Assembly: GCA_949130495.1 (NCBI GenBank)
Contig: OX422207.1
Coordinates: 370,595,868-370,659,867 of the forward strand
Direction: 5' to 3'
Origin: Sambucus nigra
Taxonomy: Eukaryota; Streptophyta; Magnoliopsida; Dipsacales; Adoxaceae
DNA: 64,000 bases
Part shown: positions 45,301 through 57,150 of the stretch, in pieces
Position numbering within the stretch: position 1 is the stretch's first letter
How the letters are laid out: every line of letters begins with the position of its first letter
Program-made: the position numbers and the translations under genes
The notes under the pieces: generated by a model
Told to the model about the DNA's origin: nothing
What the model saw: only the letters and a program-made list of their open reading frames with translations
Databases searched by the model: none

Positions 45301-46965
45301 GACTGTCATCAAATCAGGTTGCACATTCAATATTTGGTCAGCATTCTCCATGGAGGGTTGGTACGTGTACATTTTGTACTCATAGTAAGTAGTGGGAAAG
45401 ATGACGGAGCTTCAGGGTGGTTTGACGAAAGACTGAAGTCAATAGGGAATCAGGCCAAATATTGGGTATGCGATCGACCTAAGAAGGAAAATGATTCGAA
45501 TTTATTTTTCAAAGAGAAAAAAAGAGGAATTCTTTTTGTTAAAGAAGAGGGAAAATGTTTTTGACATCTTTTGCAAAGAAAAGGAAAAAAAATTGGTATT
45601 TTTTGGTAAAAAAGAGAAAAATATATATTTTTTGACACTTTTGGTAAAAATGAGGATAAATGTTTTTGACATGTTTATGAAAAGGAGGGAAAATGTTTTT
45701 GGTATTTTGGTCTTTTGAGAAGGAAGATGAAAAATGAGAGAAAACTCTTATCTTGATTATTATTATATTTTTTTTCACTTGTAATAAGTTCACCTAGATG
45801 CAAAATAAATGCAGGATAGGACCCGAGCCTGGGAAAATTGGGTTTGAAAATAGGTGAGATAGGGTTTGACATGTTTCCAGGCTCATGAACAGGGTCTTAT
45901 TTTGAAAGAAAAATGATAATATCGGGCAAAAATTCGAGCGGCATGCCGACCTGACATTTTGACAGAATTTCATGTAAACCGACAAACTAAATATGAGTGT
46001 CCTAGTTCTAACGCCTATATGAGTTTTATGCAGTTGTTGTTCTAGTAGAAGGGTTCCCACCTTTGGTATGACTTCCACCATATACTACATGATTTTGAGG
46101 GAAATCGGTACATGTGAACAGGTCATTTGATATACCTAAGTGTACATGAATTACTTCATTATATACCTCATGGGGACAGTGCGTGTGAGAGAAAATTCGA
46201 TATACTCAATGTATGTGAATGAGTTACTAGCTATATACCTCCCGTCATGAGTTCGATCAAGTAGGATGATGCAGGTGGAACCGTTAAATATACGTCGAAT
46301 GTTCTAGGACTATAAAAGGTGAGAGTCATATTGCTTAGGCTAACTGCGACCTGTCGAACCAGCGCCCATCACCAAGTGACCCCCCAGCATGGGATAAAAT
46401 TTTGGTCAATATTCATGCTCTTAGTGATGTAGTGGGAAAAATTCATGATTCTTGATTAGTATATTATGGAGAGAGTATTTTATGATTAGAATCATACTAA
46501 TAGGTAGGAATGTACAAGTATAAAAAGTAAACCTTGCATGGAGCATGAAGATTACACTAAGCATGGATACGTGTGAGTGTGAATATTTACAAGTGAGTGT
46601 GTGGTAGTGAACCTAATCATGGATATTCTAAGTGGTGTATGATAAGTGCAAGTGAGTATGGATACATAAAAATTTGATAAGTGGAGGTGTGTGATAATGA
46701 AACCTAAACGTGGATATTCTAAGTGGTGTGTGTAAAACATGTGGGTATAACTGATACTACATATAAGTGTAAGTAGTGTGAGCTGTACATTGAAGATATT
46801 TGCAAGTGAGTGAAAGTGAAAAGTGAATGATAGGTGATATAATCATGAGACAAATATAGACAAGAAATAAATAGAGGAGAAAGGAAACATACAAGTAAGT
46901 TCATATGCACACATGCAGAAAATGATAACACCCATACAAACAAAGTATATCCCTATAATGATATG
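45301..46965 (-). other. T0 leader region
   Basis: Between PBS and gag. At 45540-45730 a loose 50-60-bp A/G-rich repeat contains AAATGTTTTTGACAT several times. Near 46090-46240 the phrase TATACCTCA(T/C)... recurs, and near 46560-46730 blocks with GGATATTCTAAGTGGTGT are duplicated about 110 bases apart. No protein is recognised. Confidence 0.45.
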
Positions 46966-46968
46966 TAG

Positions 46969-46987
46969 TCCCCAACAGAGTCGCCAC
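46969..46987 (-). promoter_or_regulatory. Tat-type primer-binding site
   Basis: The minus strand reads GTGGCGACTCTGTTGGGGA, the same class as the T2 PBS. It is separated from the T0 LTR (47780) by about 790 bases, so either the true LTR extends to 46988 or extra sequence has entered. Confidence 0.7.
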
Positions 46988-47779
46988 TGTGGCCATCCCT
47001 CCCTGATTCATTTCCACCTCCTTCTCCATCTCGTGGGTTGGCTATCGAATGCGTGGTGGGGAGAGAGAGGTCTCTCGCCCTTTCTAGAAATGCTTCGACC
47101 ATCGTCTATGTGGGGTGATATAAAGTGATAGAATCGCCAGCCTATTTTGCACAAAAGAGGTAAAAGAACATGTTGTCACCTAGAGATAATGACGTTAAAG
47201 ACAAAATAATGGTTTCGAAACCAATTAGATCAGAGGTTTGGGGGTTAAGTTACGAAATGAGAAGGTGTTAGGCACCCTTCCCGCTCTTTTGGTCTCTCGT
47301 GGGCTTATGTTACTATTTTTCTTAATTTCTCTATGAAGTATGTGTGCATGTATATAAGTGGAGATTAGAATCGCTCAAATCGCATCATGAAAAAGACGGA
47401 GTGAGGTCATCCATAGGAATTTTCCCAAAATAATATTAAAAATGCGATGTGTGCACTTATCAAGATATTGATCGTTATGATGAAACGATAATATGTGCTA
47501 GATAAGATGCAAGTACGAATCACAAGGATGATATATATGAATAATATATGGATAAAATTGGAAAAAGAGGAAAATAATAAAACAGGACTCGAGTCTCGGG
47601 TTTTAGCCCAAGATGCCTGTGTAGCCTATAAAGGCATCATAGTCCACATAGTTTGCATGTGACACGAGAGTTGGGTTTATCCTGTAAATTCAAAAGGGGA
47701 TTTTATTATATGTGTGTGTAAGAGAAATGTGTTTTTAATTTTGAGAAAAAGTGGTGAAAATCCTATTGGAATTTATAGG
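46988..47779 (-). repeat. LTR-like R/U5 segment next to T0 5' LTR
   Basis: It contains GGTGTTAGGCACCCTTCCCG and TTTCGAAACCAATTAGATC, phrases often found near the ends of Tat LTRs. The matching part is absent from the left LTR, whose similarity stops at 27738. This may be the missing end of the LTR. Confidence 0.45.
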
Positions 47780-49173
47780 TGTAACATTCTTTTTCTTTTT
47801 TTATAGAAAATATATTATGTTCAATATTACTAATAAAGGACTGAATATTAATATGTGTATGATTTAAAGTAAAAGATAAATTAAGAACATATATAACTAA
47901 TGCGAAAATAAAGAAATTTAAAGAGAGAGAAAAATGTTTGGACCTTCTTTGGAGACTTGGAGATTGATCTTAATTGATGATGAGATTTATTGAAAGTGAG
48001 TGAAGAATTTAGGGCGTTTTACTGAATTGAGTGTGAAAGTGAGGAAATAAAAGGTGGAGAAAGGGTTAAAATAAGGAAACCTCACTGACTTAAGATGAAT
48101 GTTGCTGATATCACTGAAGTTTATGTTTTTGAGGTACCTTCAGGGTGAGCTCAGGTGCCCCTTATATAGGGTCAAGATAATTCCAATAAATACTGTCTTT
48201 GCCTTGCCTATCTCCAGGAAACCCTAGACACACTGCCGATAAGCGAGGAAATGGACCTGCCAATTGGCACTTTGATGTAGATTTTTCAAAAAATGGTTGT
48301 AAAATGCCATTCGTGAGTCTGAATCCTGCACGAGGCATACCGTTGGAAAGGTTATTTAGATACATTTAAGAATCTTTGGGTCTCTCACAAGTCTGACAGT
48401 TGACTTTAGGTCAAACGGGTCTCAGAAGCGCTCGTCGGTCCTTTGGATAGAAGATCGTCGTATGATGATGGATCATTCGTCCAAGCCGTAAGTCAAAATC
48501 ATGAACGGGGCGGATAATTGGAAAGTTTATGTGAGACATGTCAATGTTCCAAAGTGATTTAATCGATTAGGTGAGTTGACTTTGGTCAAATGGGGCTCGA
48601 AAGCGCTCGGTGACCCTTTAGAGTAAAATGGGACATTCGTCCGTATCGTATGGCTTATTCTTACACGGAGCAGACCATTAGAAAAGGTATTCAGTGACCT
48701 TTGAAGATTCATTTCACCTAGTTCAATATGAGGAGTTTACTTTGATGAAACAAAGCTCGAGAGCGTCAGTGCCCTCCGAATCAGTTTAGGGGGAAAACGA
48801 ATCATTAGTCCGATTGGTTATGCCATTTTATGCATGGAGTGGATCGCTGAATAGGGTTTTTAGTTAACTTTACAGATTCATTGAGCTTTTTTCTTTGAAA
48901 ATTAAGTTTATTGGGGTCAAAACGGGGTCGAGGAGTGCCCAATGGCCTCTAGATCAATTTTCGATAGTAAAATCGTTCGTTCATCTGAACCGTTATGACA
49001 ATTCATTTGCGGCGTGGACCGTTGGAAAGGGTATTCAAAGCCCTTAGAATATTCATTGAGCTTTACTTATGACTACGAAGTTGATCGGATTATGACCCAG
49101 GGTTTATGGCAAATGGAAAGGTTCGAGGGACCTAAGGAAGGACTTAGGAGGGTCCTATAATGTGGTGTCTACA
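47780..49173 (-). repeat. 5' LTR of T0
   Basis: The minus strand starts TGTAGACACCACATTATAGG at 49173. It pairs with 27738-29179 but with many differences, so T0 is old. A TATA box (CCCTATATAAGGGG, minus) is at 48162-48169. The flanking five bases are CATAG (49174-49178); no matching copy was found at the other end. Confidence 0.85.
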
Positions 49174-49189
49174 CATAGGATCCAAGATT

Positions 49190-51430
49190 TGTTTGATAAT
49201 ATCTTTAAAGGAAATCTCTTCCCCTTGTAAACTACTTTTCTTTTATTGAAATATAATGCAATGTGATGGTGATAACCTTGAATGTAATAGAGAACATTAA
49301 GCATCTTCTCATCCAATGAAAAAAATTCCTCAAAGTGATTATGGAGCTAATAGAGTTCACCAACCTATCATTCGAGCTTAAGATGTTGGGATGTTTTATG
49401 GGTAATATATCCTCCATTATATATGCCAAGGATAATGTTTTTGCCCCAATGGGTGTGAGAATTGATGAATAGTATCCTTAGAGTACATATGGGATCTTGT
49501 TTACCCAATCATTGTCGTTGCTAATCATCTTCCTAATAATATACTTAAGGACCTTGTTTGCACCTTTAATAGACCCATTTGTTTATGGTCAATAGGGAGA
49601 AGATTTTTATCATTTCATGTTGTATTCTTTGACTACATTGGTAACATCTACCTCAAAGTGAAGATCATTATTTGATATAAGCTCAAAAGTTACTATATAC
49701 CGAAAAATGATGTTGTAGGAGATGACTGTGGCTACTTTCTTGTCATTAAGGACAACATACGATTTTTCCTCGGCCCATTTTATTAATCATTTAATGGAGA
49801 TAAAGAAAAAATAATTTCCAATAGTTACCTTACCAATCACATTTCCAATTATGTCAAATCCATATGTTTATAAAGGTTATCAAGAGGTCATGTTGTACAG
49901 CTCACAGGGAGGTAAATGTTGGAGATTGGAAAATTTTTGGAACTTCAAACATATTTTGACATACATTATGCAGTCAGGTAACATGGTGTTCCAATAGTAT
50001 CTTTGCAAGAAAATGGCTATTCATATGGGGACCAGCCTCCCGAATGTGGATTATGGTTATTGCTTCTTTGATTTTATCCCCTACTATACATTAAAGATGA
50101 GTACTGTCAAAATTTAATTTTAAGAGAGTTTTATTGAAAATGATGACCTATGATGCGACCCTCCAAAGAGTAATATAATCTTACTTGGTAGCACCCATAG
50201 GTTTTAATTCATGCTTGAGCAGGCACAATATGTTATAATACCATAATTATTTTTTCCACAACATTATAAAAGGCCAAATCAATGTGGGCAATAGGATGGA
50301 TTAACGTGTTCAATACAAAAATAGGTATGACTACAATGCCTTTAGGTGTATTTACAATATAGGCCAAGGTAATGAGTTCATTAGAAAAAATAATTCTTGA
50401 TAATGTAAGGTGGTGAAACGATATATCTTTGAACTTATATGACAATTTTTCAAGATACTTATGGAATGGAAAGATCGTCTCGTATTTAATTTTCCATTTT
50501 CTTGATGATGTAACCAAATTTAATGTCTGATTATCCATATATGTCAATGTGTTAGATCCCTTTCTCGAGAGAAATTCAAACATCGTGCGTGCAAGCTTCA
50601 TATTCTTTTATATTGTAGGGGGAGGTAAGTCTAACTTCATGGTGATGGGGTATACGAGTCATCTGGGTTACTAACAACATAAAAATGAAATACTCTTTCT
50701 TATTTTCTACTCGATTAAACAAAAAATAACAACGGATTTCTTTTAACAATACATTCAAGATTCCTTTGCTAGGGAACTTTACTACCCAAATTTTGGCTTT
50801 GTAAATCGGTTGATCAGCCAAGTAATCAGAGTTATATTTCACCTTTAAATATTTTTTGTGGTGTATAAAATGTCTAATTTATCTAGCAAGAGTAACCATC
50901 TGGCCATAAAACTGGATAGGTCATGTTTTTTAAGAAATATTTCATTAAGTCCACATGGGAGATAATTTGTACACTCTTCTTTAAGGTCTATGTAATGAGT
51001 AAATGTATTGATATTTTTTATGATACCTCGATGTACTGGACAAGTATAGCACTAACAACCATATCTATTACTGTGAGATATATAAATAGCGGTAGATATA
51101 GTTAAGGGGGCATGAAGACAAATTTTTAGTAATGTAATGTGGGGTCTTTTGAAATCATCTAATGTATTTGAGAAGATAAGGAAGAGGTTGAGGTTGAATC
51201 GTAGTTTAGAAATCAAGACTATTCCTATCAATCAGGAACAATATCCTCCATTATTAGAAAAGTATTCGTAACTTGGACGAAGCATTTATCAAAATAAAGG
51301 AAAGCAATCAACCTTTGATAGGTTAGGACCGAAATGTCATGCCTCGCCTCCTTTTCAAAACCAAGAAGACATGAGATCCTTCTCTCAGAGGAATAAAGTA
51401 ACATAGGCCATGAGGTGGTCACCCTATGTT
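49190..51430 (-). pseudogene. Tat gypsy pol remnant G3: RNase H, second RNase H, integrase
   Basis: The minus-strand order agrees with T1. First RNase H: around 51100-50900 (LMKYFLKNMTYPVL). Second RNase H: 50842-50233, with YNIKEYEAC (Glu region) then FPFHKYLEKLSYKFKDISFH. Integrase: about 50000-49232, with YGFDIIGNVIGK, IISYNIIFRY, TNGSIKGANKVLKYIIRKMI and an end in YIMEDILPIKHPNIL. Many stops are present and catalytic residues are partly lost (NNDLHF where DNG.. is expected). It ends almost exactly where the T0 LTR begins, so T0 probably inserted just downstream of this integrase. Confidence 0.78.
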
Positions 51431-51449
51431 AGACCTAGATATTTGTCTC

Positions 51450-52424
51450 ATACATTGACTAATAGGGGCCGAGGAGGCTCAAGAAGAGAAGTGTCTGTAG
51501 AAAATAACCCTAAAAGTGAAAAGACCTGGAAAAGCTCCACTTAGAGGCTTGAAAATAAGTTGGGTGACCTAATAAAGAGTAAGAATACCTTTGATAGGGG
51601 ATACATCGAAGGGTCTCCCTTCATCCCATAAATTATAGTCAATCATACCCCTGTTAAGTTTAAACCACTAGAGGTAATAACAAGATATATTAAGAGAATA
51701 AACCACATTCATCCATTAGAAATATGCCAGTAGGTTGCTGATATTTACGCAGTGCCAGATGAAATGAGTAGCATGGATTTTTTAGGCACTCTCACAGGAG
51801 CATCACACATATGGTACACAAGTTTGCCTAGGGGTCATATTTAAATCTTCGAACAGCTTGATAACAAGTTTATTCACAACTTGTGATTAAATATGAAACC
51901 AACTAGGATAATGACCTACATTCTAAATGTCCGGCAGAAGAAAGGCGAAACTCTCAGAGATTTTATCTCTAGGTCTAACAAAGAAAAACTCAAAGTTGTG
52001 GACTATGATGAAAAAATTGCAGTGACAACCCTCATCAATGGGCTCCAACCTAGAAAGTTATACCAGGCACGTTTGAAATACCCTCTTACCATAAATGAAG
52101 GTAGAGGTCGAGAAGGTCATCGCAGCAAAAAAAGCAATGAAAACCAAAAGGAGAGTGCTCAAAGAAGACAAAGGAGGAAATAAGTATCAGGATAAGTTTA
52201 GTATCTACACGCCATTCACTATCAAGGTTCATCACATCCTAAATTCTATTAAGGATGACGAAGATCTCAAGTGGCCAGTAAAGCTAGAGTCCCCACCAAA
52301 TAAGAGAAATAAGAACAAATAGTGTGACTTTCACAAAGTCTATGGCCATGATACTGATGAATGTTATGATCTTAAGGAAGAAATTGAAAATATCATCAAG
52401 AAGGGTCGTGTGAACATATTTGTG
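51450..52424 (+). pseudogene. gypsy gag G4, 5' part, plus strand
   Basis: The capsid-like domain reads VPDEMSSMDFLGTLTGASHI and WYTSLPRG, followed by MKPTRIMTYILNVRQKKGET, LRDFISRSNKEKL and TTLINGLQPRK in the open frame at 51893. After a frame change the C-terminal binding region reads LKWPVKLESPPNKRNKN, CDFHKVYGHDTDECYDLKEE and GRVNIFV, where E3 begins. It is similar to T1 gag but on the opposite strand. Stops are at several sites. Confidence 0.82.
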
Positions 52425-53345
52425 TGTAAGGACATAATTTCCATAGTCTGAATTTTATTTAAAGTATGTTATATACTGCAAAAACCATTGAAAGAATCTC
52501 ACGATCATTTGTTCAAGATGATGGATCCAAATTTCAAGTATCTTAAACATATGACAAGGAAATGTCATTCAAGCGATATTGATATGTAGTTCAAACAACT
52601 TCTTCTAACAACCTGTCATGTCATTTGAAGGGTCTCTCGAAGGGTCATTTCTTGTTTGCTTAAAATGAATTCGTATTGTTTTGTGTTTTTAAAGATTATT
52701 TTAATGAAATTAGATGTCATTCAAACGACATGAACATATTGTTCGAACGACTTCTAACGACATGTTTTTCCTCCAGTTTTTTTGTTAAGCCATATATACC
52801 TGTTTTGAAGACCCTTTTCATTAAAACTTTTGATACACGAAAACTGCTTTTTTCAAACCTTTAGTCTTAATCTTTTAAGGTTAAAAACTTGGTTTTGATT
52901 CATCAAAACATCCTAATCCTTTTGTGAATCATTTGTGGAACCCAAAAAACTTCTTGAAAGTTTATCTTTGTGGAGTGCCATATCTACTGCTGATTAGTAG
53001 TTCTAGCAAGATCTGCATACTAGCGACTGCGGTCATTGAGGTTCTCAAAGGGATCCTTGTTGGGTTTTAGGTTGTGGGCAATGGTTTTCTGTGATAAATT
53101 CATTACATATTTTTCTATGTAATTATAAGTTGAGTTTTTCATTATATAGTGAGATAAAGGTTTTACCCAAAAGGTTTTTTCCCTGAACCTCGATTTGTGA
53201 TTGTTCGATTTGCATATTTGATTTATATCAAATAGTTGCATTGTTAAGGTTTAATTAATTTGGATCAAAGATTAAATCTAATTAAATAATTTTAAAATTG
53301 GAAATTTGTGAATTAAATAAATAATCGATATCACACTTTCTTACA
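52425..53345 (+). repeat. 5' LTR of E3
   Basis: 921 bp, beginning TGTAAGGACATAATTTCC and ending TTTCTTACA before the PBS. It contains TCAAACGACATG, TTGTTCGAACGACT and a CATATATACC TATA-like box near 52788. It is shorter than its partner. Confidence 0.9.
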
Positions 53346-53347
53346 TA

Positions 53348-53360
53348 TTGGTATCAGAGC
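53348..53360 (+). promoter_or_regulatory. primer-binding site of E3
   Basis: TTGGTATCAGAGC is an exact match to the standard plant copia Met-tRNA site, two bases after the LTR end. Confidence 0.93.
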
Positions 53361-53458
53361 AGGTTACTCCAATTTATCAAGTAATTCTTTTTTTGTAAAA
53401 TTTTTATGATATCGATCTTTTTGAAAAATCAGATTTTGAAACGTTTCGCAATTTTTTA

Positions 53459-55455
53459 ATGGAGAACTTATATAATCGGTTGCTCCTCTTTGATGGAGCG
53501 AATTATACCTATTAGAAAGCCCGCATGAAATTTGGTTTAATGGCTATTGATGAACGTGACTATATTTTTTGTGAAAGAGGGTGGACTCCTCCCACTGTCA
53601 CCATCGATAGTGTCACCAATCCCAAACCCGTGTCGGATTGGACCTAGGATGATTATAAATGGAGTGACTTTAACTCTTGTGGCCTTAACGATATTTCTGG
53701 AGCCGTCACCCCTGGCAAGTTCTACCGTATTATGACGTGCACCACGTTTAAAGAAGCATGGGATATCTTCTAATTTACACATGTGGGTACCAACGTTGTT
53801 AAGGCGTCTAAGTTGCAAAATTTGATTACCGAGTTAGAGACTATAGCCATGTCAGAGTCTGAGTGTTTTGATGAGTTTTATGCTAGGTTGTCGGACATAG
53901 TCAATATGAGTTTTAATTTAGGTAAAAAAAATTAAGGATGCGAGGGTTGTTAAAAATATGTTTAGGTCACTCCCATCCCATTTTATTACTAAGGTAATTT
54001 TTTAAATTCTATGGAAATTTTATTTACATTTAGGCTACAAGAACTCGTAGAAGACTTTCAAACGTATGAGATCGACATGTTCCCCAAAACCGTTAAACCT
54101 AAGGATAGAGGGATTGCATTTAAGGCACAATCTAGAAAAGGTGAGGAAGAAGAAGAAGAAGAAGAAGAAGAAGAAGAAGAAGAAGAAGAAGAAGAAGAAG
54201 AAGAAGAAGAAGAAGAAGAAGAAGAAGAAAGAGAGAGTTTATGAGTCCGAGTCTAAAGGAGAGTTTAATTTTGATGATATGTCCATGTTTGCTAAAAAAA
54301 GTTTCTCAAATTTTCCAAAGAAAATTCCTCCAATAAAAAGATGTTAGAGAAACATAAAAAGAAAGAATAGGGGAATGAGATCGGTGAGAAAGAAAAAGAG
54401 GAAGAGGTGAGATGTTTTGAGCGTGAGGGCAAAGGGAACACATCGTTTGAATGTCCCACTATCTTAAAGAGAAAGGGCAAGAAAATTTCTATGCCAACCA
54501 CTCTTAGCGATAGTGACGAAGAAGTGAATGATTTTGGGGATGAGTCATCACATGGTATGTGTGTCACCTTTATGAAAAGACACGTGAGAAAACCTAGTTT
54601 TTCCCAAGATGATGAGGAAATTTGTGTACATGAGAGCGCCGATGATGATTTGAGTGTTTCGAGTGAGTGTGCGAGTGAGATTGAAAGTGAGGGTGAAAGA
54701 GATCTCCAAAAAGCATTTAGATATTTATGCACGGAGATCTTAAAGACAAAGAAGTTGAATAAAGAGTTAGGTATTAAGGTGTTAGATTTGGAGAGAAAGA
54801 TATAAGTTTTAAGAGGGTGTGAGGCATCAGTGAGTCAACTCGAAAAGTTGAAGGTTTCTTTAAGTGAGTAGTTGATCGCCATATGTACGGGAAAGAGTGA
54901 ACTTGAATGTTGTGTGTCCCAACTCGATAGAGATATTGAATGTGCCCGGGAGGTAAAGATTACTATATAGGATACATCTGATAAGGTAGGAAAGATGCTC
55001 CTCAATCCCGCTTTGGCTGATGCTGAGAGACTTGAAATAGGCCATGACGGTGCGTCTACTTCCCATGTTGCACCCGAGTTGGTTCATGAGTTTATGATAT
55101 ATCCATATGGCTTTGAAACTAACCTATCTAGGAATTCGTTACCCAATAGGATATTGCATCCTAGACATTTTAAGAGGGTGTTCCTAGGCCCGTGTATGCT
55201 TTCACCCATTACAAGAAGAGAGGACACCTTGGGGAATTCTGTTTTAAATTGGGTAGTGTGTCACATAGATTTTTGCCATGCATTCCCACACACGCACCCG
55301 CATATTGTACTTTTCTTGATCATGTACATCACATGAGAGAGTTTGCACTTATTCGAGAGCAGGTTAAGTTTTTAGTCAAGACTTCACATGATTTGATGGA
55401 TGCTTTTTATAAGATGTCACGGCCTTTGGAAAATTCCTCTACACCTTATGGTTGA
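53459..55455 (+). pseudogene. gag of E3 with poly-Glu tract and damaged zinc knuckles
   Basis: It starts ATG at 53459 (MENLYNRLLLFDGANY) and follows E2 gag block by block: GWTPPTVTID, SGAVTP, YRIMTCTTFKEAWDIF, VVKASKLQNLITE, SECFDEFYARLSDIVN. A (GAA)n tract encodes poly-Glu at about 54145-54230, after which the frame changes. The first knuckle reads CFEREGKGNTSFEC (second Cys and the His lost). The second, near 55190, keeps KRGHLGEFC but has lost its first cysteines. A coiled-coil-like part lies between (54690-55000). It ends near PLENSSTPYG at 55455. There are stops from the first exon-like block on. Confidence 0.87.
54145..54230 (+). repeat. GAA trinucleotide repeat in E3 gag
   Basis: About 28 GAA triplets. 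In the frame entering from upstream (KAQSRKGEEE) they read Glu; the downstream gag continuation (ERVYESESKGEF) is in the frame that reads the tract as Lys. Confidence 0.95.
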
Positions 55456-57150
55456 GTTTTAGACTTGTTTGCTAGAATATGACATTTTTCATGAAGATAT
55501 TTCATGTCTATTGCTATGTGTTCCACTTTTGTATTTATTTTTCCATTTTGAAATATTTTTTGAAAACCCAAAAAAATTATTTTTGAAAAATTTTGGAAAA
55601 ATACAAAAACATTTTCTATTTTTTTCAGAAAAAATTAAAAAAGCCAAAAAGATTTTATTTTAAATTTTTTTTGGAAAAAGACAAGAATTTTTTTACACCG
55701 TTAATGAATTTAGGATGGCCAAGTCACAACATCATTCCATATCCATGTGACTATTTGATAGTGTTTTGAGACGATACATCATTTCATCCATGTGATTTAT
55801 AATATTTAGAGTCATTAAGATGAGATTTGAGATTACTTTCTACATGCTTGACTCATGATTTCCTTTCATGCACACTTGCACAGATTTACGTGATTATTGT
55901 GATTGTCTATCACATGTTGTCGAAGTGTTTTCATCTCAATCATTTCTTTCAAACGAACCAAATGTGATGAAACTTGACAATGAAAGTAGTGCATGTAAGA
56001 ACCATTGTTCGTGAGGGATTTGTTTAAGATAAAAATATAATGAGTGAACATGGGAAGAGCTACGAAAGGAGAAAATAACCTTTTCGAGAAATCCACCATT
56101 TATGATGGGCCTAATCGAGGTGTGGAATTGTAAAAAGTAGCCAATGCCCAAAGGGTTTGAAAAGAGCCAAAAAAGTGTGGCATTGAAAAAAGTAGACAAG
56201 GCCAAACTATTTTAATTTGATATAATCACTCAAAAGAAAATAATTGAATAGATTATATGATTATTTTTATATATATGCAAGTTTGGTTGGAAATATATCA
56301 ACGGATTTACATGTCCTAACAAAATTTTGAAAAACATTACATAGTTTTAGACGTTATTGGTGTGAAAATAATTTTAGACTTTGATTTGTTAATTAGATTG
56401 AGTTGATGTGATTTGAATTTGACACTTTTGACACCTAAGGATGATTTTGAAGTTCATTCGTTAGGAGTATCCACATTCATCATGAACATTTGTTGTATAT
56501 GTTTTAGTTGATTTACCTACTGAATATGTTCACATCCATTACTCTGTTTTCACTATTTGGTTATCTTAGTGAAAATCCATCTTGTGTGGTGTTTTTGTAA
56601 ATTATCTTTCCTTAAAAAAATTGAAAAATAAAAAAGAGATTGTGGATTCTTTTGACTTTATCCTTGCATGAGCGTAGTTGATTTATTTGTGTTGATTTTC
56701 TATGCTTGTCGTGACACTTTGTGCTTATTTTTGTTTATTCTTTTCCATGTCTATTTTGGACAAATAAAAAGGGGGAGAACGAATTATGAATTATGGGGGA
56801 GTGATAACTTGAAATATTGGGGAGATTTGAGATTTTACTTAATTTGATTTGATACTTGATTTATACTATCTCATTTCAAACTCGATACGTCACGAAAGTA
56901 TTTTCTTTGTTTAGTGTATGTAAGACATTGATGCTTATTTGGAAAGAACACAAACGAAGAGAAAGGAAAGAAAGGGGATTTGATTTTAGGAGATTTCAAA
57001 GTTGAAGATTTATGAAGAATTTGACGACTTGCATTTTTAGTATTTTTTTGACTTTTGGGTTTCTTGGGAGGGTATTAGATTTGTATAGGCAATTTGATTG
57101 ATAATTCAGATTGTTTTTATTTTGTACCTTCATAGACATAGCGAGAGATT
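55456..57150 (+). other. E3 region between gag and 3' LTR
   Basis: No pol and no recognised ORF. Two polypurine motifs occur at 56765-56803 (AAAAAGGGGGAGAA and ATGGGGGAGTG), well upstream of the LTR. The sequence directly before the LTR (AGCGAGAGATT) is a weak PPT. A/T-rich runs with many GAAAAA words fill 55545-55690. Confidence 0.65.

Larger units (their letters stand above)
27738..49173 (-). mobile_element. Tat-like gypsy element T0, interrupted by T1, no pol
   Basis: Direct repeats 27738-29179 and 47780-49173 are its LTRs. On the minus strand: leader with a Tat-type PBS at 46969-46987, gag (45300-43884, continuing at 32062-31690), an antisense plant-mobile-domain ORF, minisatellite D, PPT and 3' LTR. 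T1 sits inside gag. No protease, RT or integrase remains between the end of gag and the antisense ORF, so pol was deleted or the element was already non-autonomous. Confidence 0.75.

Noticed and set aside
45450..45793. Overlapping Lys- and Phe-rich ORFs on both strands
   Set aside because: A/G-rich low-complexity leader sequence of T0 with a loose repeat; no protein motif.
47780..49173. tRNA or rRNA genes, riboswitches or bacterial-type operons anywhere in the window
   Set aside because: None seen. The only tRNA-like matches are the short primer-binding sites next to LTRs.
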